This document shows, piece by piece, positions 1 to 7,725 of a stretch of 64,000 nucleotides of DNA (position 1 is its first letter; each line of letters starts with the position of its first letter). This DNA is from Yeosuana sp043876835 (lineage in GTDB: Bacteria > Bacteroidota > Bacteroidia > Flavobacteriales > Flavobacteriaceae), in NCBI RefSeq assembly GCF_043876835.1, contig NZ_JBAWJZ010000001.1, positions 372,001 through 436,000 of the forward strand, in the 5' to 3' direction. The position numbers and the translations under genes are program-made. The notes beneath the pieces were generated by a model that was not told the DNA's origin, did not search any database, and saw only the letters and a program-made list of their open reading frames with translations.

Positions 1-186
1 ACTAAAGTTTTCAGTAGTAATCATTCCATCTGAATCTGTATATATGGCTTTAATAGGCTTCCAAACTCCTTCTATTTTAGTATTTGTATTATTGTTATCA
101 TCTGTAGGACTATTAGAGCTACATGCTATTGAAATTAGTATTAATGTTACAATTACTAAAGTCGATTTTAAAAATTGATTTTTCAT
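1..186 (-). CDS. Lipoprotein, lipocalin-like (partial, C-terminus outside window)
   Basis: The first 62 codons of a minus-strand gene run off the left edge of the window. The start is a hydrophobic signal peptide ending in a lipobox (I-S-I-A-C, Cys at about residue 21), followed by an Asn/Asp/Thr-rich linker as in Bacteroidota surface lipoproteins. The mature part begins IEGVWKPIKAIYTD; the G-x-W pattern near the start of the mature domain recalls lipocalin-like lipoproteins of this phylum, which is a weak assignment. It is transcribed divergently from the XRE regulator gene and has its own -7 element at 227-234. A 20-base palindrome lies just upstream, so control by the regulator is likely. 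The function is unknown. Confidence 0.75.
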   Translation of the reverse strand, partial: MKNQFLKSTLVIVTLILISIACSSNSPTDDNNNTNTKIEGVWKPIKAIYTDSDGMITTENFS

Positions 187-226
187 TTTATAAGTTTTTA
201 GGTTAATTGATAGATTTAGCATCTAT

Positions 227-234
227 CAAATATA
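227..234 (-). promoter_or_regulatory. -7 promoter element (TATATTTG) of the partial lipoprotein gene
   Basis: On the minus strand this reads TATATTTG, matching the Bacteroidota -7 consensus TAnnTTTG. It lies about 40 bases upstream of the ATG at 186. Confidence 0.5.
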
Positions 235-241
235 AATAAAA

Positions 242-261
242 AGTTATGATATATCATAACT
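242..261. promoter_or_regulatory. Perfect 20-bp palindrome, candidate operator of the XRE regulator
   Basis: The half-sites AGTTATGATA and TATCATAACT are perfect reverse complements with no spacer. The palindrome lies between two divergent genes and just upstream of the -7 element of the minus-strand lipoprotein gene. Xre-type repressors typically bind such sites, so autoregulation and control of the lipoprotein gene are inferred. Confidence 0.5.
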
Positions 262-300
262 ATATGAATGTGAATTATGGACACCTTGTTGTATCTTATT

Positions 301-528
301 ATGACAGATACAGAAAAGGCATATTTATATACAATTGGCAGGAATATTGCCAGATTAAGGAAGCAAAATAAATTCAGTCAACTTGATGTTTGTGCTGAAA
401 TAAAAATGGAAAAATCCAATTTGTCTGCAATTGAAAATGGTCGTCAGAATGCTTCAATATTGACTCTAAAAAGAATAGCTGATACTATTGGTGTTGATGT
501 AGGTGATTTTTTTATTCCTAAAAGCTAG
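301..528 (+). CDS. XRE-family helix-turn-helix transcriptional regulator
   Basis: This small single-domain DNA-binding protein has 75 residues from the preferred ATG at 301. Almost the whole length is an HTH_3 (Cro/CI-type) domain: helix 1 in TIGRNIARLRKQ, the turn-helix in SQLDVCAEI, the recognition helix in MEKSNLSAIENGRQ, and the final helices in LTLKRIADTIGVDVGDFF. An in-frame ATG at 277 would add eight mostly hydrophobic residues and is less likely. The gene lies in an accessory region between a lipoprotein gene and a decayed recombinase tail. The palindrome at 242-261 is a plausible operator. It probably controls itself and the divergent lipoprotein gene; no metabolic role can be assigned. 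Confidence 0.85.
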   Translation: MTDTEKAYLYTIGRNIARLRKQNKFSQLDVCAEIKMEKSNLSAIENGRQNASILTLKRIADTIGVDVGDFFIPKS

Positions 529-578
529 AATCTTAATAGATTCTGAAGTAATTTAGATTTCATACTTAAAAAGCAAAT

Positions 579-673
579 CTAGCCGCTCCCCTTTAACCTG
601 TTCATTTCCAAACTAATCCTCTTTTCAACCACTTTACCATACTATCTTGAATAGTCTGCATCATAGAACAACC
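579..673 (-). pseudogene. Decayed 3' tail of a tyrosine recombinase gene (copy 1)
   Basis: Read on the minus strand with one frame correction, this gives GCSMMQTIQDS then GKVVEKRISLEMNRLKGSG and a stop. This closely matches the end of the intact recombinase at 1555-2748 (GHSSMKITQDSYGKVV, then QKKISLEMNRLKGSG). The nucleotide match over about 72 bases is roughly 83 percent by eye. A one-base deletion in the codon for the catalytic Tyr shifts the frame, and a stop appears upstream, so this is a relic. It begins 50 bases after the XRE gene and ends just before the PspC promoter. Confidence 0.8.
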
Positions 674-682
674 TTAATTGTT

Positions 683-690
683 TATATTTG
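683..690 (+). promoter_or_regulatory. -7 promoter element (TATATTTG) of the PspC-like gene
   Basis: This is an exact TAnnTTTG match 25 bases upstream of the ATG at 716. It lies immediately beyond the recombinase-tail relic. Confidence 0.5.
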
Positions 691-715
691 ATTCATAATT
701 AATTAAAATAAAATT

Positions 716-865
716 ATGATTTTAGGAGTTTCAGAATGGTTAAGCGGTAAATTAGGGTGGAAAACTTCAAATATCCGCATTGCTTTTGTTGTATCAGTAT
801 TATTCTTTGGAGTTGGCATTGGTCTTTATTTAATTCTTTGGTTAGTTAAAATATTTTCAAAATAA
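716..865 (+). CDS. Small PspC-domain membrane protein
   Basis: This 49-residue protein starts MILGVSEWLSGKLGWKTSN, followed by one long membrane segment at about residues 21-45 (RIAFVVSVLFFGVGIGLYLI and on) and a short basic tail. Both parts fit the short stand-alone PspC-domain proteins common in Flavobacteriaceae: a W-L-x-x-K-L-G-W amphipathic stretch and a Gly-rich transmembrane helix ending in LYLILW. PspC domains relate to envelope stress, but the short forms are not well characterised. A TATATTTG element lies 25 bases upstream. The gene sits between two recombinase-tail relics and ends 13 bases before the stop of the second, so it looks like cargo of the accessory region. Confidence 0.75.
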   Translation: MILGVSEWLSGKLGWKTSNIRIAFVVSVLFFGVGIGLYLILWLVKIFSK

Positions 866-878
866 GAGTAAAGGAAAG

Positions 879-950
879 CTAACTATTCTCTTTTAACTTC
901 TCCATCACCAAACTAATCACTTTGAACAATCTTGTCATTATTGTTTTGAG
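879..950 (-). pseudogene. Decayed 3' tail of a tyrosine recombinase gene (copy 2)
   Basis: The minus strand reads an open tail of 23 codons, LKTIMTRLFK then VISLVMEKLKENS and a stop. This aligns with the recombinase end VVQKKISLEMNRLKGSG; the sequence ccaaactaat and the flanking ggaaagctaac are shared with the intact gene and only partly with copy 1. It is more diverged than copy 1 and has a stop just upstream, so it is non-functional. It lies 13 bases beyond the PspC gene stop, just as the intact recombinase ends 11 bases beyond the next plus-strand gene. Confidence 0.65.
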
Positions 951-1150
951 ATTTTTTCAAATAAAAGGCTCACTTAATTCCTAAGTCATTTGGAATCTTT
1001 GTGATTTTATTTTTTGCTCTTTGCATACAACTAATAATGTATTCCTCTTCATATTTAAGGACAAATCACTTTTTAAATAAGGAAATATTAAAATTAATAT
1101 AAGTATAAATGTATATTTACTTTAAACTATTTTAGAAATAAAAATTATTT

Positions 1151-1543
1151 ATGAAAAATTTATATGCCTTAGTTTTTATATCAATTTTGGTCTTATCATG
1201 TTCTAGTGACAATGGTAACGATGATAATATTATTGGAAAATGGCAAATTATAGAAAGATATGAATCTGGAGTATCAGTAGATATTGGTTGTGGTGAATAT
1301 TTCTATAATGAATTTAATTCAAACCACAATTTTGTTGGGGGATATATTGATTTTGACTCAACACCAATAGATTGTAAAGAGAATGCCAATTTTACATCAG
1401 AAAAATGGAGTAAAAAAAGTGACAATTTATATGAAATCTATAATTCCTTGAATGAAGTTAGATTAAGAGCTTATTTTGAAGGTGAAAATTTAGTAATTGA
1501 ATTTGTTGAGCTACCTTATAGGCTAGTCCATAAAAAATTGTAA
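1151..1543 (+). CDS. Hypothetical lipoprotein, lipocalin-like
   Basis: The 130-residue product begins with a lipoprotein signal peptide (lipobox L-V-L-S-C, Cys at about residue 17) and an acidic SSDNGNDDN linker. The mature part opens IIGKWQIIERYESG, with the G-x-W start and alternating beta-strand pattern seen in lipocalin-like lipoproteins of Bacteroidota. Two Cys residues (in DIGCGEY and PIDCKEN) could form a disulfide. It faces the recombinase gene and stops 11 bases before that gene's stop. It appears to be cargo between the intact recombinase and tail copy 2. The signal peptide is clear; the fold is a guess and the role unknown. Confidence 0.75.
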   Translation: MKNLYALVFISILVLSCSSDNGNDDNIIGKWQIIERYESGVSVDIGCGEYFYNEFNSNHNFVGGYIDFDSTPIDCKENANFTSEKWSKKSDNLYEIYNSLNEVRLRAYFEGENLVIEFVELPYRLVHKKL

Positions 1544-1554
1544 TAAAAGGGAAG

Positions 1555-2748
1555 CTAACCACTTCCCTTCAATCTATTCATCTCCAAACTAATTTTCTTT
1601 TGAACCACTTTACCATAACTGTCTTGTGTTATTTTCATACTACTATGTCCCAATAATTCACTCACAATTTCCATCGGCACATCATTATATAATAGAACAG
1701 TTGACGCAAAAGTTCTTCTAGCCATGTGTGTAGTTAGATTCTTTTCAATACCACTAATGCCTGCTATTTCCTTTAGATAAGAATTATACTTTTGGTTGCT
1801 AATTCTTGGAAAAATCATTTTATCTTCATTTTGGTAGTCATCTAAAATATATTCAGCTTTAGGCAATAATGGTATGGATAATTCCTTAGAGGTTTTATCA
1901 CGCTTTATCTTAATCCACAAATTACCATCAAAACCTTTTACAATATGTCTTTTTTGAAGCCTCATCAATTCATTATAAGGCAGTCCTGTATAACAGCAGA
2001 ATACAAATAAATCCTTGACAAGTTTTAATCTAGGCTGTGTAAACTCATGTTTCTCCAATTCAGAAAGTTCTTCTGGTGATAAAAACACTACCTCTTTGTT
2101 AACACGTTTGGATTTATAAAGCAGAAATGGGTCAACTTCTAAATACCTTTCTGAAACAGCCACTTTAATGGGTTTCCTAAAGCGTTGAATTCCTTTATTA
2201 ATAGTAACCTGTTTTTGTTTCTTAACTACTTTAAGGTAATACTCAAAGTCATTTAAGAACTGTAATTCAAGTTTTTTTAGAGGGTAATCATTGGTTTTGA
2301 ACTTCCATTTAATAAAGGCTTTTACGTCATTTTTAACGTACTCAAATTTATTATAGGTGATTTGTTTTATATCAATGCCTATAAGCGTTTTAAGCTGTTT
2401 TAAGTAACGTTCAAAGTATTCAGCCACATTGTATTCTTTGGTCAGTTTTTCACCTTTATAAAGCCTGTAGATATCTTCAACATTAAAAATTTCTTCTTTA
2501 ACTTGAAGCAATAAAAAAGCCTTATTAATTTTTGTTTTAATAAGGCTCAGTTGTGTGTTGATATAATCACTATCAGGCTCTGGTGGTTTAACCTGTTGTT
2601 GTTTGCAATCCCAGTTTTTTGGGTTTATAAATAATCCTGTAGAGAATTGTTTTCTTTTTTTTAAAAAAGTAATTCTACATGTAATTCCGCAAAGCCTTTT
2701 GTTGTTGACTTTATGTTTATTTATAGTAAACAATATATTTAGTTTCAT
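1555..2748 (-). CDS. Tyrosine recombinase (phage-type integrase), Bacteroidota family
   Basis: A site-specific recombinase of 397 residues from the ATG at 2748 (MKLNILF). This start is preferred because the typical Arm-DNA-binding domain (NKKRLCGITCRI-like, then KNWDCKQQQV) begins there; an earlier in-frame ATG adds 38 atypical residues. The order is Arm-binding domain (about 1-90), SAM-like core-binding domain (about 105-210), then the catalytic domain. Catalytic residues visible are THMARR (His about 341, Arg about 344), LLGHSS (His about 368) and the nucleophile in QDSYGK (Tyr about 378). The box I Arg of the family is missing: the motif reads TGLPYNEL with Pro at about 257. Loss at that position is known in CTnDOT-type integrases. 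The gene is next to tRNA-Asn and followed by two decayed copies of its own 3' end. Confidence 0.92.
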   Translation of the reverse strand: MKLNILFTINKHKVNNKRLCGITCRITFLKKRKQFSTGLFINPKNWDCKQQQVKPPEPDSDYINTQLSLIKTKINKAFLLLQVKEEIFNVEDIYRLYKGEKLTKEYNVAEYFERYLKQLKTLIGIDIKQITYNKFEYVKNDVKAFIKWKFKTNDYPLKKLELQFLNDFEYYLKVVKKQKQVTINKGIQRFRKPIKVAVSERYLEVDPFLLYKSKRVNKEVVFLSPEELSELEKHEFTQPRLKLVKDLFVFCCYTGLPYNELMRLQKRHIVKGFDGNLWIKIKRDKTSKELSIPLLPKAEYILDDYQNEDKMIFPRISNQKYNSYLKEIAGISGIEKNLTTHMARRTFASTVLLYNDVPMEIVSELLGHSSMKITQDSYGKVVQKKISLEMNRLKGSG

Positions 2749-2903
2749 GGTTGATTTTTTTGAGTTAAAAAATGGGAGTCTTTTTGGTTTTAATGGGAAA
2801 CCTAATAGGAGTCTTTTTTGGATAAAAAACTTGTCAAAGTTGACAATTTGAAGAAAATGCAATTAATGCATATAACGCAACTATTATCAAGAGTTGTCGC
2901 ATA

Positions 2904-2935
2904 AAAAAACCCTACTATTTCTAGTAAGGTTTTTG
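2904..2935 (-). terminator. Rho-independent terminator after tRNA-Asn
   Basis: On the minus strand the arms AACCTTACTA and TAGTAGGGTT pair (one G-T pair) around a short loop and are followed by a T run. It lies just beyond the tRNA 3' end. Confidence 0.75.
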
Positions 2936-2943
2936 TTGTTAAG

Positions 2944-3017
2944 CTCCCCCTCTTGGGCTCGAACCAAGGACCCTTTGATTAACAGTCAAATGCTCTAACC
3001 AACTGAGCTAAGGAGGA
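2944..3017 (-). tRNA. tRNA-Asn (anticodon GTT)
   Basis: The 74-base minus-strand sequence folds as a complete cloverleaf: acceptor arms TCCTCCT and AGGGGGA (one G-T pair), D arm GCTC/GAGC, anticodon stem TTTGA/TCAAA with loop CTGTTAA, and T arm CTTGG/CCAAG with loop TTCGAGC. The anticodon is GTT. The discriminator is G and CCA is not encoded. The 3' end points toward the recombinase gene 195 bases away, the usual geometry for a tRNA-associated element. Confidence 0.96.
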
Positions 3018-3043
3018 GTGTTATCTTTTCGCTTTTGCGAGCG

Positions 3044-3051
3044 CAAATATA
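3044..3051 (-). promoter_or_regulatory. -7 promoter element (TATATTTG) of tRNA-Asn
   Basis: The minus strand reads TATATTTG 26 bases upstream of the tRNA 5' end. A second TATATTTG occurs at 3071-3078 and may be an alternative. Confidence 0.5.
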
Positions 3052-3093
3052 TATATATTTTTAATTACTGCAAATATAATATTTAAAAACTTT

Positions 3094-4440
3094 TTAATTA
3101 AAAATAGCTTTAAAAATATCGTTGCCATTAGCAAATAACACTAAAGCTATTAATATCACAAAACCAACCATTTGCGCATACTCCATAAACTTGTCTCCCG
3201 GCTTTCTTCCAGAAATCATTTCATATAATAAAAACATCACATGCCCTCCATCAAGTGCGGGTATTGGTAATAAGTTTAATACTCCCAGCATAATGGATAA
3301 GAACGCTGTGATGCTCCAAAACACTTGCCAATTCCAAAAATCGGGAAAAATATCGTAAATGGCTTTAAATCCTCCAACACCTTTATAAGCTCCTGTACTT
3401 GGAGTAAAGATAGCTTTAAATTGGGTAATATAAGAATCTACTTTTTCATAAGCTTTATTTAAACCTACAGGAAACGACTCAAAAAAACCATATTCTTTGG
3501 TTTCAAATTTATAATACCCTAAGGCTTCTAATGTTTCTGGAGTTGATGATGCAGCATATACCAAACCTAATTTACCATCATTATTTATAGTTAATGGCAA
3601 TGTTGTCTCTTTTTTATCTCTTAATATTGTGGCTTTTACTTGTTGTCCTTTTAACTTCTCTAAAGCGCTTTTAACTTCATCGGCATATTTAGTTTTATAA
3701 TCATTCAATCCAATAATTATATCTCCTTTTTTAATGCCGCTATTTTTGTTCTGAGAAGAATCTGGTACTTCTACAATGGCAAAAGGTATTCTTAAATCTA
3801 TAATTCCTCTTTCTTTGGAGTCAATTAATTGAGATAAAAAATCTTCAGGAAAAGTAATTGTTGACTGTGTTCCGTTTCTTTCAATTGTAATTTTTTTACC
3901 AAAAAGAACTTTTTCAGTTATTTCAGAAAAGGTTTTAATTTTACTGTCATCAACAGCTATAACCTTATCCCCTGTAAATAATCCTGCTTTGTTAGCAACT
4001 GTACTTTCAATTAAAAGACCATCTTTAATATTATCATTAGGTAAAAATTTATCACCATAGTAATAACTCATGCCTATATAAATACATATTGCCAATATAA
4101 AATTAACTGTAACACCACCTAGCATAATAATTAAACGTTGCCATGCTGGTTTTGAGCGGAATTCCCATGGTTGCGGTTCTTGAGCCATTTGCTCTGTATC
4201 CATGCTTTCATCAATCATACCAGAGATTTTTACATAACCTCCTAATGGTAACCAACCAATTCCGTAAACTGTATCGCCAATTTTCTTTTTAAACAAAGAA
4301 AACTTTACATCAAAAAATAAATAAAACTTTTCTACTCGCGTTTTAAAAGCTTTTGCAGGAATAAAATGTCCAAATTCATGTAAAATTATTAGTAAAGAAA
4401 GGCTTAATAAAAATTGAGATATTTTAATTACAAACTCCAT
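3094..4440 (-). CDS. rseP: RIP metalloprotease RseP (site-2 protease)
   Basis: This is an intramembrane zinc protease of 448 residues that cleaves membrane-anchored anti-sigma factors. The zinc motif HEFGH is at residues 21-25 within the first transmembrane helix, and the second active-site motif LDGGH at about 396-400 supplies the Asp ligand. Between them are a membrane helix (about 108-128) and two PDZ-like regions (about 140-300) that gate substrate access. Further helices lie at about 370-395 and 425-445. Length and motif order are those of the RseP/MmpA family. The gene is monocistronic here, divergent from the SCO gene, with a TACTTTTG element 30 bases upstream. Confidence 0.95.
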   Translation of the reverse strand: MEFVIKISQFLLSLSLLIILHEFGHFIPAKAFKTRVEKFYLFFDVKFSLFKKKIGDTVYGIGWLPLGGYVKISGMIDESMDTEQMAQEPQPWEFRSKPAWQRLIIMLGGVTVNFILAICIYIGMSYYYGDKFLPNDNIKDGLLIESTVANKAGLFTGDKVIAVDDSKIKTFSEITEKVLFGKKITIERNGTQSTITFPEDFLSQLIDSKERGIIDLRIPFAIVEVPDSSQNKNSGIKKGDIIIGLNDYKTKYADEVKSALEKLKGQQVKATILRDKKETTLPLTINNDGKLGLVYAASSTPETLEALGYYKFETKEYGFFESFPVGLNKAYEKVDSYITQFKAIFTPSTGAYKGVGGFKAIYDIFPDFWNWQVFWSITAFLSIMLGVLNLLPIPALDGGHVMFLLYEMISGRKPGDKFMEYAQMVGFVILIALVLFANGNDIFKAIFN

Positions 4441-4469
4441 ATGTATTCTGTCAAATTTTTATAATCGCA

Positions 4470-4477
4470 CAAAAGTA
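4470..4477 (-). promoter_or_regulatory. -7 promoter element (TACTTTTG) of rseP
   Basis: This is an exact TAnnTTTG match on the minus strand, 30 bases before the rseP ATG. Confidence 0.5.
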
Positions 4478-4574
4478 AGCTTTTAAAGCAACTTTAAAAA
4501 GACAAATGTTTAATGCCATTGTATTTAACATTAATTTATGCATCCATAAAATTTAGTGTGTTTAAAATTCATTG

Positions 4575-4582
4575 TATTTTTG
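4575..4582 (+). promoter_or_regulatory. -7 promoter element (TATTTTTG) of the SCO gene
   Basis: This exact TAnnTTTG match lies 28 bases before the ATG at 4610. It makes an upstream TTG start at 4556 impossible for this transcript and so supports the later start. Confidence 0.5.
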
Positions 4583-4609
4583 TGCTACAATTTTTTTTTT
4601 TTCGTTAAG

Positions 4610-5284
4610 ATGCTTTCATTTTTTAAGGGCTATAAAAAGTTCGCCATTGTTTTTTTAATTATTTCAATTGTTATTATTTCAATCATTTATAACAAATTGA
4701 ATGTGTATCAGCCTTTGCCTATTTACCAACCTTCTATGGTAAGTACAGAGTTAGTTGACAGCACTATTCAGTATCAAAAAAAATATCATAAAATAGCCGA
4801 TTTTAGTCTTATTAATCAAAATGGAAAAACCATTACTCAGGATGATTATAAGAATAAAATTTATGTCGCCGATTTCTTTTTTACCACTTGCCAAACAATT
4901 TGCCCAATTATGACAAGCCATATGGCAGATGTACAAAAAGAAATTTTAAATGACAACGAGGTTATGCTGCTTTCTCATTCGGTTACTCCAGAAATTGATA
5001 ATGTTGCCCAACTGAAACGTTATGCCAAAGAAAAGGGTGTAATTGACTCTAAATGGAACTTGGTAACTGGAGATAAAAAACAAATTTATCAATTGGCACG
5101 TAAAAGTTATTTGGCTGTAAAAGACAATGGTGATGGTGGGCCATTTGATATGGTTCATACCGAAAATTTCATGTTAATAGATAAAAAGCGGCAAATAAGA
5201 GGGTTTTATGATGGCACTAACCCTGATGATATAAATCGTTTACTCGAGGATATAAAAATTCTTAAAAAAGAACCTGTTAAATAG
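4610..5284 (+). CDS. SCO1/SenC-family thioredoxin-like protein
   Basis: This membrane-anchored periplasmic protein of 224 residues from the ATG at 4610 has a single transmembrane anchor (about residues 10-27). The thioredoxin-like domain follows, with the family's copper/thiol motif CxxxC (CQTIC, about Cys94 and Cys98) and the conserved His ligand in MVHTENF (about His183). SCO proteins deliver copper to the CuA site of cytochrome c oxidase or keep its thiols reduced; all three metal ligands are present. No oxidase genes are in the window. It lies between rseP and feoA with its own promoter element. Confidence 0.92.
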   Translation: MLSFFKGYKKFAIVFLIISIVIISIIYNKLNVYQPLPIYQPSMVSTELVDSTIQYQKKYHKIADFSLINQNGKTITQDDYKNKIYVADFFFTTCQTICPIMTSHMADVQKEILNDNEVMLLSHSVTPEIDNVAQLKRYAKEKGVIDSKWNLVTGDKKQIYQLARKSYLAVKDNGDGGPFDMVHTENFMLIDKKRQIRGFYDGTNPDDINRLLEDIKILKKEPVK

Positions 5285-5322
5285 TTTTTTAATTACTATT
5301 TTTTTACCCTAAATTTTTACAT

Positions 5323-5330
5323 TACATTTG
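5323..5330 (+). promoter_or_regulatory. -7 promoter element (TACATTTG) of the feoA-feoB operon
   Basis: This exact TAnnTTTG match lies 26 bases upstream of the TTG start of feoA. Confidence 0.5.
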
Positions 5331-5356
5331 CTTCTTTAAAATCAATCTAAATAAGC

Positions 5357-5581
5357 TTGGAAAATACATTAGCCGACATAAAACGAGGAGAACGTTGTAT
5401 AATTACAGATGTCTCTTCAATTCATATTCCTTTAAAACTTTTAGAAATGGGGTGTTTGCCTGGAAATTATGTAGAATTAGTTCAGGTCGCTCCTTTTCAT
5501 GATCCTATGTACTTAAATATTAACGGGACTCATCTGGCCATTAGAAAGGAAACTGCTATGCACATTTTAATTAAAAAGTAG
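5357..5581 (+). CDS. feoA: Ferrous iron transport protein FeoA
   Basis: A 74-residue SH3-like protein that works with FeoB in Fe(II) uptake on the cytoplasmic side of the membrane. Typical FeoA features are ADIKRGERCIITDV at the start, KLLEMGCLPGN in the middle and a closing HLAIRKETAMHILI. The start must be the TTG at 5357: it gives the usual N-terminus, and the only in-frame ATG codons lie deep inside the domain (from about residue 32). It is followed by feoB after 3 bases, so the two are co-transcribed. A TACATTTG promoter element lies just upstream. Confidence 0.93.
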   Translation: MENTLADIKRGERCIITDVSSIHIPLKLLEMGCLPGNYVELVQVAPFHDPMYLNINGTHLAIRKETAMHILIKK

Positions 5582-5584
5582 CAA

Positions 5585-7684
5585 ATGAGCAAACAAATCA
5601 ATGTAGCTTTAATTGGAAATCCAAACACAGGAAAAACATCTGTTTTTAATGCTCTAACAGGCTTAAACCAAAAAGTTGGTAACTATCCTGGAATTACGGT
5701 TGAAAAAAAAGAAGGTGTTTGCAAATTGCCCCGTGGTGTTAAAGCCCATATCATTGATTTACCTGGAACATACAGTTTAAACGCGTCATCACTAGATGAA
5801 AACGTAGTTATTGAACTGCTTTTAAATAAAAATGATAAAGATTTCCCAGACTTAGCTGTTGTAGTTAGCGACGTTGAAAATTTAAAAAGAAATCTTTTAC
5901 TATATACACAAATTAAAGATTTAGAAATCCCAACCATTCTTGTCATTAATATGGCTGATAGAATGGCCTACAAAGGAATTTCTTTAGATTTAGAATACCT
6001 TGAAACGCATCTTAAAACAAAAATTGCTCTAGTAAGCACCAGAAAAAACCAAGGAATTGACAGACTAAAAAACTTAATTTCTAATTACAAAGACCTTTCT
6101 ATAAGTCATTGTATAGATCTATCAGAAATTGATCCTGCATATTTTAAAAACTTACAAAGTGCTTTTCCAAATCAACTTATTTACAAACTTTGGCTTGTTA
6201 TTACACAAGATGTCAATTTTGGAAAAACCGATAGAAATGAAATTGATGCTGTTGCCAATTTCAAAACCAAATCAAAAAATGATTTAAAACGTTTACAGCA
6301 AAAAGAGACTATAAAACGTTATCAATTTATTAATGATGTTCTTAAAAAAGGCCAAACTATTGACGTAGCAAACGCCAAAGATTTAAGAATGAAATTAGAT
6401 AGAATCATTACTCATAAAATCTGGGGATATGCTATATTCTTTATAATCCTGTTAACTATTTTTCAAGCCATTTATGATTGGTCAAGCGTTCCTATGGATT
6501 TTATTGATACTACTTTTGCTGCTTTTAGCGAATGGACAAAAAATCAATTACCAAATGGTGCTTTCACAAGTTTATTAACCGAAGGTATTATTCCGGGTCT
6601 TGGTGGTATTGTTATTTTCATACCTCAAATCGCTTTCTTATTCTTATTTATTTCAGTACTTGAAGAGAGTGGTTATATGAGTCGTGTTGTTTTTTTGATG
6701 GACAGACTTATGCGTCGATTTGGGTTAAGCGGAAAGAGTATTGTTCCACTTATTTCAGGAACTGCTTGTGCTATTCCAGCCATTATGGCAACAAGAAATA
6801 TTGAAAACTGGAAAGAGCGTTTAATTACCATCTTGGTAACACCATTTATAACATGTTCTGCGCGCCTACCTGTGTATTTAATTATTATTTCACTTGTAAT
6901 ACCCGAAGGTCGTTTTATTGGTCTTAGTTATCAGGCTTTGACCTTAATGTTTTTATACCTTTTAGGTTTTGGCGCCGCTGTTCTTTCAGCATATATATTA
7001 AACAAAATTTTAAAAATAAAGAGCAAAACATTTTTTGTAGTTGAAATGCCAAACTATAAATTGCCGTTATTTAAAAACGTAGCGATTACTGTTTTAGAAA
7101 AAACAAAATCATTTGTTTTTGGTGCAGGTAAAATAATTTTGGCTATTTCTATTATTCTCTGGTTTTTGGCTTCATTTGGTCCGGGAGAAAACTTTAAAAA
7201 TGCTGAAGAAATTACCAAAAAAGCATATGCTTCTGAAAATTTAACTTCAGAAGAATTGCAACAAAAAACAGCATCCCACAAATTAGAGCATTCATTCATT
7301 GGTATTACTGGACAAGCTATTGAACCAATAATTAGACCTTTAGGTTATGATTGGAAAATAGGTATTGCCATAATTAGTAGTTTTGCTGCTCGTGAAGTTT
7401 TTGTTGGAACCTTGGCAACTATTTATAGTGTAGGAAATGATGATGAAGATACTATAAAAAACAGGATGGCTGGTGAAGTAAATCCTATTCTAGGAGGCCC
7501 TTTGTTTAACTTTGCATCAGGAATATCATTACTTCTGTTTTATGCTTTTGCTATGCAATGCATGAGTACATTGGCAGTTGTTAAGCGCGAAACAAATACA
7601 TGGAAATGGCCAGTATTGCAATTGACAATTATGAGTGCATTTGCTTACATAGTAGCGTTAATTGCATTTCAACTTTTAAAATAA
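5585..7684 (+). CDS. feoB: Ferrous iron transport protein FeoB (full length)
   Basis: A 699-residue inner-membrane Fe(II) transporter. The N-terminal G domain shows G1 GNPNTGKT (11-18), G3 DLPGT (58-62) and G4 NMAD (122-125). A helical regulatory region follows to about 260, then the Gate-core-Gate membrane domain with several helices. Gate motifs with conserved Cys are present: GTACAIPA and TPFITCSARLP. The length is at the lower end of the normal range. It forms an operon with feoA upstream and a FeoB-associated Cys-rich peptide downstream. A second, split FeoB of a different subtype is encoded on the other strand within 1 kb. Confidence 0.96.
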   Translation: MSKQINVALIGNPNTGKTSVFNALTGLNQKVGNYPGITVEKKEGVCKLPRGVKAHIIDLPGTYSLNASSLDENVVIELLLNKNDKDFPDLAVVVSDVENLKRNLLLYTQIKDLEIPTILVINMADRMAYKGISLDLEYLETHLKTKIALVSTRKNQGIDRLKNLISNYKDLSISHCIDLSEIDPAYFKNLQSAFPNQLIYKLWLVITQDVNFGKTDRNEIDAVANFKTKSKNDLKRLQQKETIKRYQFINDVLKKGQTIDVANAKDLRMKLDRIITHKIWGYAIFFIILLTIFQAIYDWSSVPMDFIDTTFAAFSEWTKNQLPNGAFTSLLTEGIIPGLGGIVIFIPQIAFLFLFISVLEESGYMSRVVFLMDRLMRRFGLSGKSIVPLISGTACAIPAIMATRNIENWKERLITILVTPFITCSARLPVYLIIISLVIPEGRFIGLSYQALTLMFLYLLGFGAAVLSAYILNKILKIKSKTFFVVEMPNYKLPLFKNVAITVLEKTKSFVFGAGKIILAISIILWFLASFGPGENFKNAEEITKKAYASENLTSEELQQKTASHKLEHSFIGITGQAIEPIIRPLGYDWKIGIAIISSFAAREVFVGTLATIYSVGNDDEDTIKNRMAGEVNPILGGPLFNFASGISLLLFYAFAMQCMSTLAVVKRETNTWKWPVLQLTIMSAFAYIVALIAFQLLK

Positions 7685-7725
7685 AGTTACATTAAGGAAT
7701 TAGTACAAAATTCGACAAAACTAAT

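Noticed and set aside
277..300. ATG at 277 as the XRE start
   Set aside because: It would add a hydrophobic segment not found in such regulators; the ATG at 301 gives the usual N-terminal length. It cannot be excluded from sequence alone.
2603..2851. Plus-strand open frame over the recombinase start
   Set aside because: It is antisense to the recombinase N-terminus, has no family features and no promoter element.
2944..3017. tRNA-Asn as the proven attachment site of the element
   Set aside because: The geometry fits, but no second copy of the tRNA 3' end is present in the 2.9 kb available to the left, so it cannot be supported here.
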